From JAYFNU01 sp964458545 (GTDB taxonomy: Bacteria; Bacillota; Clostridia; Oscillospirales; Ruminococcaceae), in contig CAYWJF010000006.1 in assembly GCA_964458545.1 (NCBI GenBank), positions 1-45,872 on the forward strand: a stretch of 45,872 bases of DNA, written 5' to 3'. The notes under the pieces were generated by a model. That model did no database searches, had not been told where the DNA came from, and saw nothing but the letters and a program-made list of their open reading frames with translations. Of this stretch, positions 14,906 through 23,510 are shown one piece after another (within the stretch, counting starts at the first letter, position 1; every line of letters begins with the position of its first letter). Made by a program: the position numbers and the translations under genes.

Positions 14906-15942
14906 CAAAATACTTTTCGGGTGGTGGCAGACCCGTAAACCTGTCCGCTTTAACAGACGGACACGTCAACGACACCTTCCTTGTCGAGCTTAATACGGGC
15001 GAAAGCTTTATTCTTCAAAAAATCAGCCGAAGAGCGTTTGATAGCCCCGAGGCGCTTATGTTTAACGCCGTTACGACGCTCGCGCATATAGCAAGCAACA
15101 CCTCGGCTGAACAGCCTTTCAAGTTTTTAACTACTGCGGACGGGAAATATCTGCTGCGCGATTCGGACGGCGGATACTGGCGCGCAAGCAACTATATTGG
15201 TAACGCCCATACAGGCAAAGGCTCCGCTACCGCTGAAACAGCGGCTGAGCTCGGACGGGTTCTCGGCGATTTCCACGCGAACCTTGCCTACCTTCCCGCA
15301 AACAAGCTCTACTTCACCATTCCGAATTTTCACAACACCCCTAAGCGGTACGAAGCGTTTACTTTAGCAAAAACCGTTGCCGATACAGAAACGCTTGAAA
15401 AGATAAAGGGCGAGGTAAAGTTTATAGAAAGCCGCCAAAGTAGCTTTTCAATGCTTCTTGATATGCAGCTGCCCGCGCGCGTAACCCATAACGACGTGAA
15501 GCTGGATAACGTTATGTTCTCGAACGAGACAGGCAAGGCAATATGCCTTATTGATTACGACACCGTAATGCCCGGCGTTTACGCCTTTGATTTCGGAGAC
15601 GCTGTTCGCTCAAGCTGCTTCTGCGACGAAAGCGAGAAGGACCTTACAAAGGTAACGCTTGATTTTGACAGATACACGGCTTTTGTAAAGGGCTATGTTG
15701 CCCGCGTGCGCCGAATACTCAAGCCCGAGGAGCTTAAGAGCCTTGTTATGGGCGTTCGTATGATTTCGCTTGAGCTCGGTATGCGCTTCCTCACCGATTA
15801 CCTTGAGGGCAACGTATACTTCAAGACCGATTATCCCGAGCAGAATCTCGTACGCGCAAGGGTTCAGCTGCTCATCTGCGCACAGGTGGAGAAGAACTAC
15901 AACCGCATGTGCGAAATACTTGTGGACGAATTTAAAAAGTAA
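14884..15942 (+). CDS. NahK-like N-acetylhexosamine 1-kinase (APH fold)
   Basis: A 352-residue small-molecule kinase. THNDVKLDN (201-209, catalytic D204) and IDYDT (223-227) are the aminoglycoside-kinase-fold active site. Long stretches resemble Bifidobacterium NahK as I remember it: DGHVNDTFLV, FHNTPKRYEAF, VMPGVYAFDFGDAVR and GMRFLTDYLEGNVYF then YPEQNLVR. NahK phosphorylates GlcNAc/GalNAc at C1. The start is ATG 14884, preceded by GGTGGAAAG, not the in-frame GTG at 14842. It overlaps murC by 22 bases, so a role in recycling cell-wall amino sugars is plausible but inferred; glycan or mucin-sugar use is the alternative. A terminator follows. Confidence 0.85.
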   Translation: MQRVSDIAKYFSGGGRPVNLSALTDGHVNDTFLVELNTGESFILQKISRRAFDSPEALMFNAVTTLAHIASNTSAEQPFKFLTTADGKYLLRDSDGGYWRASNYIGNAHTGKGSATAETAAELGRVLGDFHANLAYLPANKLYFTIPNFHNTPKRYEAFTLAKTVADTETLEKIKGEVKFIESRQSSFSMLLDMQLPARVTHNDVKLDNVMFSNETGKAICLIDYDTVMPGVYAFDFGDAVRSSCFCDESEKDLTKVTLDFDRYTAFVKGYVARVRRILKPEELKSLVMGVRMISLELGMRFLTDYLEGNVYFKTDYPEQNLVRARVQLLICAQVEKNYNRMCEILVDEFKK

Positions 15943-15999
15943 GCTTTTCGCCCATCCAAATGGCTTAATTAGCGCAAGCACTTATTTCAACATATAATG

Positions 16000-16040
16000 A
16001 ACCGCCGTGCGAAGCTTCTGCTTCACACGGCGGTTTTTTC
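16000..16040 (+). terminator. Terminator of the murC-kinase operon
   Basis: AACCGCCGTG (16000-16009) pairs with CACGGCGGTT (16026-16035); an inner GAAGC/GCTTC extends the stem, and TTTTTTC follows. Confidence 0.9.
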
Positions 16041-16058
16041 TTCGCTTTAAGTAGCCCC

Positions 16059-16412
16059 TTACATTATTCCCCCGAGACCGAAGCTAACCGAAAGCGCCTC
16101 GTCTATTCTTCCCATAGCGTGTCTATCTACCTCGCCCGCCTTCTCCTTGAGCCTTCTCTTGTCAAGGGTTCGTATCTGCTCAAGCAGCACCACGCTGTCG
16201 CGGGTTAGTCCACATTCGCCCGCTGGCAGCTTAATATGAGTAGGCAGCGTGGTCTTATCGTTCTTGCTTGTTATCGCGGCGGCTATTACCGTTGGGCTGT
16301 AGCGGTTGCCTACGTCGTTTTGCACAATAAGCACCGGCCGCACGCCGCCTTGCTCTGAGCCCACGACGGGACTTAAATCGGCGTAAAAAACCTCGCCTCG
16401 TTTTACTTCCAT
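16059..16412 (-). CDS. mazF: MazF/EndoA-type mRNA interferase without a visible antitoxin
   Basis: A 117-residue endoribonuclease of the MazF/PemK family, which cuts mRNA at short sequences. VKRGEVFYADLSPVVGSEQGGVRPVLIVQND, AAITSK and DSVVLLEQIRTLDKRRL cover the active-site Arg and Thr regions and match Bacillus NdoA in length and layout. GGAG stands about eight bases before the ATG at 16412; an in-frame start at 16502 lacks such a site. The partner gene ndoAI/mazE, expected just upstream, is missing: only 73 bases separate it from a lipoprotein gene. Yet the block acpS-nnrD-lipoprotein-mazF resembles the Bacillus acpS-ydcC-alr-ndoAI-ndoA order. The antitoxin may be elsewhere or lost. Confidence 0.93.
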   Translation of the reverse strand: MEVKRGEVFYADLSPVVGSEQGGVRPVLIVQNDVGNRYSPTVIAAAITSKNDKTTLPTHIKLPAGECGLTRDSVVLLEQIRTLDKRRLKEKAGEVDRHAMGRIDEALSVSFGLGGIM

Positions 16413-16485
16413 ATCTGTCACTCCATAAATTGATTTCAACCTTATTGTTGACATTTTTATGAAGCTTAAACATAGTATTTTATCT

Positions 16486-16992
16486 TTATGAAACCTTCTC
16501 AAAGCCCGATATTTTCAATGTGGAACTAATGGCGGGAAGATATATCTCTCTCGGCACCCCCGATACGGCGGTTATCTTAACTCCGCTTTCGTAGGAAAAA
16601 ACGGTTCCTCTATCGCCCGTTTTCGTTTCTGCCTCAAATTTCGCTACGTCCTCTACCGTGCGCATAAGTGTGCGAACTAAGCTTCTTTCGTGAAGCGTGG
16701 CAGTCTCGCGAACGCTGCTTATTCCCGCATACTCGCACACCGCCGTCTCGGCGTTAACCGTTATTTTCTGCCCCGCTATTGAATCGGGCGCAAGGTACAA
16801 AAGCTCACAGCTTTCCGCGCCGAGCTGCTTATAGCTAATCTCGCCCGTAAAGCCCTCGCCCTCAATGCTCGCGGTAAACAAAAACGGCGAAGAAAAGGTC
16901 TCGTTTAAGCTTTCCTTCACCGTCCCATTATTGCAGCTGCAAATCGTAATAACTATAACTATTATTACAGAAAGTATATTAATCTGTCTCAC
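16486..16992 (-). CDS. Small lipoprotein of unknown function, in the ydcC position
   Basis: A 168-residue exported lipoprotein: hydrophobic signal 4-19, lipobox ICSC with C20. The mature part looks beta-rich (alternating hydrophobic strands such as FLFTASIEGEGFTGEISYKQL), and I recognise no catalytic motif. In Bacillus the corresponding place between acpS and alr is taken by YdcC, a LolA-like lipoprotein, so a divergent member of that fold is possible. It begins 15 bases after nnrD and precedes mazF in one operon. Confidence 0.7.
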   Translation of the reverse strand: MRQINILSVIIVIVITICSCNNGTVKESLNETFSSPFLFTASIEGEGFTGEISYKQLGAESCELLYLAPDSIAGQKITVNAETAVCEYAGISSVRETATLHERSLVRTLMRTVEDVAKFEAETKTGDRGTVFSYESGVKITAVSGVPREIYLPAISSTLKISGFEKVS

Positions 16993-17007
16993 AACTCTGC
17001 TCCAGAA

Positions 17008-17862
17008 TTAGATTAAGAGCTCGCCTATCGCTTTCGGGATAAACTCCGCGACCACCGATGCGGTCATTGAGTGCTTTGGGATAAGCTCGGCGCAAAGGTC
17101 CGCGGCACGAGAATGTACATAGACGCCCAAAAACGCCGCGTCGCGCGCGCTATAGCCCATGGAAGCAAAGGAGCCTATCATTCCGCTTAGAAGGTCACCG
17201 CTTCCCCCTTTCGCAAGTCCCGAATTGCCGAGGTTGTTCACGAAAACCTCGCCGCTCGGTGTTGCTACAACGGTTTTGTCGCTTTTCAGCGCGACGGTGA
17301 AGCCGGTTTCCTCGGCGCAGCTTTTTGCAGCGCCCGCTCTGTCGGCGAGTATAGCATCTGCGGTTTTTCCCGTAAGGCGTGAAAACTCACCGATATGCGG
17401 CGTGATTATCACCCGCTTGCCCTCAAGCTCTTTAAGTAAGTCTATGTTTTCAGACAGCATATTTATTCCGTCCGCGTCAATTACAAGCGTACCGCTTACG
17501 GCGTTAATAACACGGCTAACGGTTTTTTGTACAGTAATATCGTCGGTCAGCCCGCAGCCGATAACGGCGGAGGTGGATTTTCTTGCGTAATCGAGCGCGG
17601 CGGAAAGGTCGGAAGTCGCGTCAAATAGTATTGCCTCAGGTACCTGCGCCGCTACAGCCGCGAGCGCCTTTTCGGTAGAGAGCACCGCCGTAAGTCCCGC
17701 GCCGCACATTAGAGCGCCCTTTGCGCAAAGCACGGCCGCTCCGCGGTAGCGGTCGCTTCCGACAAGACAGAGAAGCCGCCCAAAGCTGCCCTTGTGAGAT
17801 TCCTCTTCTCGTTCCCGCAAAAGCCCCTTAACCGCTGAATAATCGAGAGCTCCTTCGGTCAT
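17008..17862 (-). CDS. nnrD: ADP-dependent NAD(P)H-hydrate dehydratase NnrD
   Basis: Repairs damaged NAD(P)H hydrates by dehydrating the S form, using ADP, in the cytoplasm. GSFGRLLCLVGSDRYRGAAVL at the start, VIDADGIN, ITPHIGEFSRL and the signature NSGLAKGGSGDLLSGMIGSF mark the ribokinase-like YjeF C-terminal family. At 284 residues it lacks the NnrE epimerase domain often fused to it, so the epimerase would have to be a separate gene. The start overlaps the acpS stop by four bases (17859-17862), showing cotranslation; acpS-nnrD linkage is common in Bacillota. Confidence 0.94.
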   Translation of the reverse strand: MTEGALDYSAVKGLLREREEESHKGSFGRLLCLVGSDRYRGAAVLCAKGALMCGAGLTAVLSTEKALAAVAAQVPEAILFDATSDLSAALDYARKSTSAVIGCGLTDDITVQKTVSRVINAVSGTLVIDADGINMLSENIDLLKELEGKRVIITPHIGEFSRLTGKTADAILADRAGAAKSCAEETGFTVALKSDKTVVATPSGEVFVNNLGNSGLAKGGSGDLLSGMIGSFASMGYSARDAAFLGVYVHSRAADLCAELIPKHSMTASVVAEFIPKAIGELLI

Positions 17863-18221
17863 ATGCGTTCCTCCAGCACCACGTTCGCCACTACATACTC
17901 TTTAGAATTTGTCAGCGCGACGTGAGCGGTCAGACTTTTTGATTCAATTATCTTACTTATATTTCCCGTAAAAACGAAGTAGGGTTTACCGAGCTCGTCG
18001 CGAAGCACCGATATTTCGTCAAGCGAAAAGCCGCGCACGCCCGTGCCGAGCGCCTTGGAAAGCGCCTCCTTCGCGGCAAAGCAGCCCGCAAGCTTTACGG
18101 GCTTATCCGAAAAAAGCGTCCTTTCCGCAGCGGAAAAGGAGAACGCCATAAACCTCTCGCTCTCCATACTCTTTTCCATACGCGATATCTCAAGAAGGTC
18201 GTTGCCTATTCCGTAAATCAT
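17859..18221 (-). CDS. acpS: Holo-[acyl-carrier-protein] synthase AcpS
   Basis: Transfers the 4'-phosphopantetheine arm from CoA to a Ser of acyl carrier protein, activating fatty-acid synthesis. IYGIGNDLLEISRME holds the metal Asp (the usual IDIVEI is NDLLEI here), and CFAAKEALSKALGTG carries the second metal residue Glu. With the ATG at 18221, preceded by AGAGGT at seven bases, the protein has 120 residues, the usual trimeric-AcpS size; an in-frame start at 18290 would add an unrelated tail. It is the first gene of an operon with nnrD, a lipoprotein gene and mazF. Confidence 0.95.
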   Translation of the reverse strand: MIYGIGNDLLEISRMEKSMESERFMAFSFSAAERTLFSDKPVKLAGCFAAKEALSKALGTGVRGFSLDEISVLRDELGKPYFVFTGNISKIIESKSLTAHVALTNSKEYVVANVVLEERI

Positions 18222-18250
18222 AGCCGTTACCTCTAATTCGTTATGTAGTA

Positions 18251-18281
18251 AGTATACCACAGCTTTAGGCGCACCATTCAA
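18251..18281 (-). promoter_or_regulatory. Possible promoter for acpS
   Basis: TATACT (18251-18256, minus strand) with TTGAAT (18276-18281) at a long 19-base spacing. Plausible but not strong. Confidence 0.4.
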
Positions 18282-18313
18282 CTCATTCACTTGAAATACC
18301 GTAAATCGTCAAA

Positions 18314-18342
18314 TTGACTGCAGGAAAGTTATATGATACTAT
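18314..18342 (+). promoter_or_regulatory. Promoter for the first glycosyltransferase gene
   Basis: TTGACT (18314-18319), 17-base spacer, TACTAT (18337-18342), about 35 bases before the GT2 start at 18379. Confidence 0.55.
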
Positions 18343-18378
18343 CAAATCACTTTAATTAAATTATTGAGGCTGAGACAT

Positions 18379-19398
18379 ATGAATAATTGTGATATTCTCG
18401 TCAGTATAATTGTTCCCACCTATCAACCTTCAACGCATCTTTTCACAAGATGTATAGACTCCCTAAGAAATCAGACCTATCTAAACACTGAAATTATTAT
18501 AGTTAACGACGGCACCCCGAACGATGACCCGTCTAACAAGATAATCGACCACTACTCTGCTTTCGAGCGAATAAGGGTAATTAAAACTTCTAATGAGGGG
18601 GTAAGTTGTGCAAGAAACAAGGGCTTGGAGGCTGCATCAGGCTCATACGTAATTTTTATTGACCATGACGATTACGTAAACGAAAACTACATAGAAACTT
18701 TAGTCGGTTGCATTGATGATTCTACCGATATGGTTGTTGGCGGCTTTACCGAGGTGGACGCAAACGATAACGTAATACGTATTATCTCACCGTCGATTTG
18801 CAAAAAGCTGAAATCCTACAGCTACTCCTTTGGTTATGTTTGGATTCGCCTCGTTAGACGGAGTTTTCTTCTTGATAACCATATTCACTTTCCAGAAGGC
18901 AAATTTCTTGAGGATTCTTTTTGGAACATATGGTGCAACGCTCTCGCGCGGCGAATAGTTTATTGCAATAACAGCGGCTACTTTTATGTTAGAAACGCTC
19001 TGTCTCAAACTGCGCTTGACAAATTCGCCTCATTAAGTCTCGAACGCCTTCCCTTGGAGGAGATGAAGAATCTATTGCACACCTTGTCCTCTTCTGACAG
19101 TGACTCAGGCGTTATGACAACATGGGCTGTCACTGAGATGTTTTCGGTTATGTGTTCAAGCTACTGCAGAAAGAATACAAAAGATAATAAAAAGATTTTA
19201 GCAACGAGAACCGCTGAGATAGTCCGTACATACTGTCCAAAATGCTTAAAAAGCACTTGTATTGGACAGCGAAGAGTGTCTCAGGGCATTATAGCACAAG
19301 TAGCACAAATAGTATATTGCTTGTGCGTAAAGCTTCACTTGGAGATTTTTTATACCCTCACATTTTCAAGTCTTTACAAATTTATCAGCAGAGTTTAA
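18379..19398 (+). CDS. GT2-family glycosyltransferase
   Basis: A 339-residue GT-A enzyme that should transfer a sugar from a nucleotide-sugar to a cell-surface glycan precursor. The N-terminal fold is clear: VSIIVPTYQP, SLRNQTYLNTEIIIVNDGT, GVSCARNKGLEAASGSYVIFIDHDDYV, with DHDD as the metal/nucleotide DXD. The C-terminal third is less conserved and ends with a short hydrophobic stretch. GAGG lies nine bases before the ATG at 18379. The gene is more AT-rich than acpS next door and stands at the edge of the glycan cluster, converging on another GT2 gene. Donor and acceptor cannot be told. Confidence 0.9.
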   Translation: MNNCDILVSIIVPTYQPSTHLFTRCIDSLRNQTYLNTEIIIVNDGTPNDDPSNKIIDHYSAFERIRVIKTSNEGVSCARNKGLEAASGSYVIFIDHDDYVNENYIETLVGCIDDSTDMVVGGFTEVDANDNVIRIISPSICKKLKSYSYSFGYVWIRLVRRSFLLDNHIHFPEGKFLEDSFWNIWCNALARRIVYCNNSGYFYVRNALSQTALDKFASLSLERLPLEEMKNLLHTLSSSDSDSGVMTTWAVTEMFSVMCSSYCRKNTKDNKKILATRTAEIVRTYCPKCLKSTCIGQRRVSQGIIAQVAQIVYCLCVKLHLEIFYTLTFSSLYKFISRV

Positions 19399-19413
19399 AG
19401 TTACTCTTCCTAT

Positions 19414-19457
19414 TAAAAGCGACGACACTTAAAGTATCGTCGCTTTTCGTTTTTTTG
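19414..19457. terminator. Bidirectional terminator between converging GT2 genes
   Basis: AAAAGCGACGACACTT pairs with AAGTATCGTCGCTTTT (one G-U). T-runs follow on the plus strand, and the A-rich left side serves the minus strand. Confidence 0.85.
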
Positions 19458-19459
19458 CC

Positions 19460-20476
19460 TTACTCTCCGTAAGCGACGTTTGACGAAGCCTTTCTAAACG
19501 ATTTGAACAAGACTGAAAACAGTATACAAAACAATACATAGTATAGGTAAAAAGCGTGCAGAAGCAAGGCTGCGTCCTTATGCCTTAGTGAATATCTCAC
19601 ACTGTCAAAAATAGGCCCTACTACCGTTACGGCATAAAGAACAAACAAAAGCTTCTTTCTTTTTAATATCTCGCTGTTACCCTCTCTCGAGGAAAAACCG
19701 CTTTCGCTTTTATTAAATAGGTTGTTGTTTACCCGAAAGCGCAGCTTCGCAAGATAGGTTTTAAGCGTTGCGGAGGTGTTATGACGAACATCGTCATCCT
19801 TAATACAAAGACAACATCCTGTGGCATCAACCGTTCTGTCAAAGCAAGCAGTAACGAAGGACAGTTCCTTCACTTCATTTATAAAGGTGGTTTTTATATA
19901 ATCTAAATCAAATGTCGTCGTGCCGCCGTCGCCTATCGGGTGAAGCACGCTATCACTAAAGCATAGCAGATGCGCTCCGTTTTGTTCCCTTTCGGTACTG
20001 CGGCGAAAATCGACAAGCGTACTGCCCTTCCTATTATATACAAACGCTGTAAACGGGTCGCCGTAATAATTAATATATGAGCCACAGATACCTCTACCCT
20101 TTACTGGCAGTAAACGGTTAACAATTAAACATTTTGCTTCCGAAAAATATGAAAAAGCTTTGTAGCGGTTTGAAAGCTGGCTCGCAGAAATGAACTCCTC
20201 ATCGGAATCCATCCTAATTAGATATTTTCCCTTCGCCGCTTCAAACCCTATAAGCTTTGCATATTCAGGCCGTTTCTTTGGATTATAAAGTATTACCGCA
20301 CCATGCATTTTTGCAATCTCAATCGTTTCATCTGTCGAACCACCGTCAATCACAAGCAGTTCAATATTTTCTATGCCGATATCCTGCATTTCGACTGAGC
20401 GCAAGGACGCCTCGATTGTTTTTGCCGAATTGTAGGTCGGCATTACTATCGAAAAAATCGGTCTTTTTTGATTCAT
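19460..20476 (-). CDS. GT2-family glycosyltransferase, membrane-associated
   Basis: A 338-residue GT-A glycosyltransferase. FSIVMPTYNSAKTIEASLRSVEMQ, LLVIDGGSTDETIEIA, GFEAAKGKYLIRMDSDEEF define the donor domain, with DSDEE at the DXD position. The C-terminal 80 residues contain two hydrophobic segments, which would tie it to the membrane as for lipid-linked precursor enzymes. It is the last gene of a three-gene minus-strand operon (epimerase-like, polytopic protein, this gene), beginning 15 bases after its neighbour. Sugar specificity unknown. Confidence 0.9.
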   Translation of the reverse strand: MNQKRPIFSIVMPTYNSAKTIEASLRSVEMQDIGIENIELLVIDGGSTDETIEIAKMHGAVILYNPKKRPEYAKLIGFEAAKGKYLIRMDSDEEFISASQLSNRYKAFSYFSEAKCLIVNRLLPVKGRGICGSYINYYGDPFTAFVYNRKGSTLVDFRRSTEREQNGAHLLCFSDSVLHPIGDGGTTTFDLDYIKTTFINEVKELSFVTACFDRTVDATGCCLCIKDDDVRHNTSATLKTYLAKLRFRVNNNLFNKSESGFSSREGNSEILKRKKLLFVLYAVTVVGPIFDSVRYSLRHKDAALLLHAFYLYYVLFCILFSVLFKSFRKASSNVAYGE

Positions 20477-20491
20477 TGCCTCACCAACGCA

Positions 20492-22255
20492 TTAAAATAT
20501 TCTTGTAAAACGAAAATCCCACGCCTCTGTTGTATCTAGCCTTATATATATGCGTCCGCTTTCTGTCTCTTCTATTTCTATATTTTCAAGATTTTTCATT
20601 GTGACGCCATCAACAGGAAATGAACTGAATTCCTCAAAGTCATCACCATATTCTACAATTAACCACTTTTCACTGTCATATTTCGCAACAAGCAAATATA
20701 CCGTATGTGAATAATTTTCTTCTCCAAGGTCTGTAAACAGTGCTGAACCAGTACTCCAATTCTTTTTTATGTAGTAACGTTCATCTTGATTTTCTGCGAC
20801 TTCGTTAAGGTCAGAGGTAACGGTAACCATTTTACCTGTCTTGTCGTAGATAAGCCGCTCCACATAGTCATCGTTGTCGTAAAAGCCCGCGAAGCCAAAG
20901 GTGTATATCGTTGCTCCGTCAGAAACCTTAGAAAAACAAGGTAGCGTTATCAATTCATCTACACAGAAGTAATTGCGATTAAGAATCTCCTTGTAATAAA
21001 TGTTAGTCCCCATGGTAGTGTAGCCACAAAATATCAATATAACAAGCACCGCTGTGGCAGTAATACTCTTCTTTTGGGGAAGCAGATTAATAAGCCAAAC
21101 AAAAGCCAGCATAACGGCAAAGATTAAAAACGGGTAAGCGTGGTAAGACATTCCCGGATTAATCAAATATCCTGTTATAACGTGGTCAATGTATTTTTTT
21201 GTAATCGCTATAGGAACACAAAGCATAAGCGCCACAAAAACGCTTGCCGCAGAAAAAGCGAGCGTCCGCTTACCACCTATTGCGGTTATTTGCAACGCCG
21301 TTTTGACAATAATAAACGAAACGAATCCTACATATATCCATATGCAGATATTACTGAACGATAAAGTAAGCATCGAGTCGAAAACCTTGCTCCACAACTC
21401 GCTGCCGCCCGAAAAGCTCAAATAAAGCGGGAAATTAGAAAAGGTCATACAGCAAAGAGTTCTGATTTGGTCGGAAAAATTTGCGACTCCATCGACTGCA
21501 TATCCTCCACCAACCGCACTACTGCTAATAAATCCCCCCCCGAATATATAGATAACCGAAAACAGCGCGCCAAACGCTGCTGGAACAGCAAGCGCCTTTA
21601 TTAACGGTAAAATCTTTAGATTGTTTTTTTCTTTTAATTTATATATCGCAATAAAGAGGTAAACAAAACAAAGCATTATGTAGCACTCATATAATGAACT
21701 TACAATAAAATAGAGAGCGCCACTCAGCCAAAGGTATCCCGCTTTATAATTGTCAAAATAACAAAGAAACGAAAGCATAGCAAAGAAAGCAATTGCCATC
21801 ATTACTTGATAGCTAAACCCAAAGCTAATAAAGCCACTGTAATTTGTATAGTATATCTCGATAAAAAACAGATACATTAAGGAAAACAGAACCGCAATAT
21901 TGCGATAAAAAAGCTTTTTAAGAAACAAGTAAATGCTGAAAAGAGAAATGAAAACTCCCAGGCAACTAAAGACTCTAAACACCATCAAGTTCTGCCAATG
22001 GCTCTGAAGCCAATTCAGTAGAAGTCCTAATGGCAATCCGATTATTCTTCCTCTACTCCAAACTAATCCGTTATCTGCGATATCGCGCATAAGCTCCGAA
22101 AAGCTAATGCGACAATACTCAATCATAGTTTCATCATCACCCGTTATCGCACCTAAATTAATGACAATGGATACAAATACTGCCCCAGAAATAAGAATGG
22201 CAACTCTTTGAAGCCAAACGAGAAGCTTCTTCTCTTTTCCTATTAAGCTATGCAT
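20492..22255 (-). CDS. Polytopic membrane protein, possible GT-C/GtrII-like glycosyltransferase
   Basis: A 587-residue protein with about eleven to thirteen hydrophobic segments and a soluble C-terminal tail of about 160 residues. After the first helix comes ITGDDETM, and then NGLVWSRGRIIGLPLG; an acidic pair in the first outer loop and a W/G-R-rich second patch recall GtrII-type glucosyltransferases that take sugars from lipid carriers. I am not certain of the family; an O-antigen polymerase or ligase is the main alternative. AGGAGA precedes the ATG. It is coupled to the epimerase-like gene (ten bases) and the downstream GT2 gene, so it should act on the same glycan. Confidence 0.75.
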   Translation of the reverse strand: MHSLIGKEKKLLVWLQRVAILISGAVFVSIVINLGAITGDDETMIEYCRISFSELMRDIADNGLVWSRGRIIGLPLGLLLNWLQSHWQNLMVFRVFSCLGVFISLFSIYLFLKKLFYRNIAVLFSLMYLFFIEIYYTNYSGFISFGFSYQVMMAIAFFAMLSFLCYFDNYKAGYLWLSGALYFIVSSLYECYIMLCFVYLFIAIYKLKEKNNLKILPLIKALAVPAAFGALFSVIYIFGGGFISSSAVGGGYAVDGVANFSDQIRTLCCMTFSNFPLYLSFSGGSELWSKVFDSMLTLSFSNICIWIYVGFVSFIIVKTALQITAIGGKRTLAFSAASVFVALMLCVPIAITKKYIDHVITGYLINPGMSYHAYPFLIFAVMLAFVWLINLLPQKKSITATAVLVILIFCGYTTMGTNIYYKEILNRNYFCVDELITLPCFSKVSDGATIYTFGFAGFYDNDDYVERLIYDKTGKMVTVTSDLNEVAENQDERYYIKKNWSTGSALFTDLGEENYSHTVYLLVAKYDSEKWLIVEYGDDFEEFSSFPVDGVTMKNLENIEIEETESGRIYIRLDTTEAWDFRFTRIF

Positions 22256-22265
22256 CTTGTATCTC

Positions 22266-23378
22266 CTATTCTAAACTCAATTTTTTGAGAAGTTCATTTA
22301 GAATAATATCCGATGGCGACCGGTTTATTTTCACGGCATCCCGAGCGTACTTATTGTAATTGTCTGCAAAGGTCTTAATATCGCTCATTTCTCCGCTGTA
22401 TAAAACTGCATTTTCGCCGATTCCATCACTTCGCTCTGTGCAACTACGTAGAATTAAGCAGGGCTTTCCCATGTAGCAAAGCTCCTCTTGATTGCTTCCG
22501 CCGTCGGTGATGACAAATTGAGAGTTCGCAAGAAGCTTCATAAAATCGAAATACTCTTTTCGCGGCAATAACGTAATATTGCTGTCGTTTTGTAGGTCTT
22601 CTAAAAGCCCGAGCTTTTCAAGAACCACTTCTGTAAGCTTATGAAGAATAAAAACGCAATGGCGTTTCTGCGCGACTTCCCTGACGCAATTAACTGCCTT
22701 GCTAACAATTTTACTATTGGCGAGATTTTCCTGACGATGCATTACAAAAACAAAATAATCTTTTTTCAACAACGCCTTTATGCTTTCGTCTTCGCAGGGA
22801 TTTGACTCGGAAAACGCAAGGCTATCTATGACTGTATTAAAACAAGTATCTACTATCTCTGTTCGAACTCGCTTGAGATTTTCGCAGGCATCTTTTCCCG
22901 GGGCAAAGGAAATATCTGAAAATTTTGAAGTAAGTACTCTATCTATTTCCTCTGGAAATGGATTGAAATAATTGTGACTTCTGAGTCCCGCCTCAATATG
23001 AGCAACCTTCATGTGGAGGCGTTTTCCGAGCCAAGCTCCCATTAAGGTTGAAACCGTGTCTCCGTGAACCACCATAATTGACCCCTTGAAAGAAACATCG
23101 GGTAATGCTTTCATAATAGACTTTTTTGCGGAAATCGCAGTTGACAAAAACCACAAAAAGAGCCCCATGGTAGACTTGTGTATATCCGTTTCCTTACTTA
23201 GCTCTACCGCAACCTTTCCTCCGTTAGCCGCAGCAAGCACGCGACTTTTTAATATATTATTTTGTCCGCTTGCGATTATACAATAAGGAGTATTTCGCTT
23301 TTCCGTCAAAAGTATTAATGGGAAAAGCTTTATCAACTCCGCTTCAGTCCCAATAAAAAAGCATATTCTATTTGTCAT
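22266..23378 (-). CDS. UDP-N-acetylglucosamine 2-epimerase-like protein
   Basis: Resembles the non-hydrolysing UDP-GlcNAc 2-epimerases (WecB/MnaA), which make UDP-ManNAc for surface glycans. The GT-B-like fold shows VVHGDTVSTLMGAWLG, VAHIEAGLRSHNYFNPFPEEIDR, FVMHRQEN, and VITDGGSNQEELCYMGKPCLILR with the UDP-binding Glu. The N-terminal motif is GTEAELIKLFP instead of the standard GTRPEAIK, so activity may differ: a hydrolysing or another sugar-nucleotide relative is possible. I use the ATG at 23378 by family alignment; one at 23396 is also open and neither has a clear ribosome site. First gene of the minus-strand glycan operon. Confidence 0.82.
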   Translation of the reverse strand: MTNRICFFIGTEAELIKLFPLILLTEKRNTPYCIIASGQNNILKSRVLAAANGGKVAVELSKETDIHKSTMGLFLWFLSTAISAKKSIMKALPDVSFKGSIMVVHGDTVSTLMGAWLGKRLHMKVAHIEAGLRSHNYFNPFPEEIDRVLTSKFSDISFAPGKDACENLKRVRTEIVDTCFNTVIDSLAFSESNPCEDESIKALLKKDYFVFVMHRQENLANSKIVSKAVNCVREVAQKRHCVFILHKLTEVVLEKLGLLEDLQNDSNITLLPRKEYFDFMKLLANSQFVITDGGSNQEELCYMGKPCLILRSCTERSDGIGENAVLYSGEMSDIKTFADNYNKYARDAVKINRSPSDIILNELLKKLSLE

Positions 23379-23447
23379 AATCTGCAAATTTCTCATCGTT
23401 TTGCTGCTTTCGAAATCATCGTGTGACTTTTTAGGAACTTAACCTAA

Positions 23448-23476
23448 ATATTATCATTTTATGTCCTATAATTCAA
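23448..23476 (-). promoter_or_regulatory. Promoter for the minus-strand glycan operon
   Basis: TTGAAT (23471-23476, minus strand), 17-base spacer, TAATAT (23448-23453), divergent to the flippase promoter. Confidence 0.65.
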
Positions 23477-23510
23477 CCCCGTAGCACTCAACGATTTTTC
23501 TTGATTATTC

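Noticed and set aside
16412..16486. MazE-type antitoxin gene upstream of mazF
   Set aside because: Only 73 bases lie between the genes, and the extended mazF frame there does not resemble an antitoxin.
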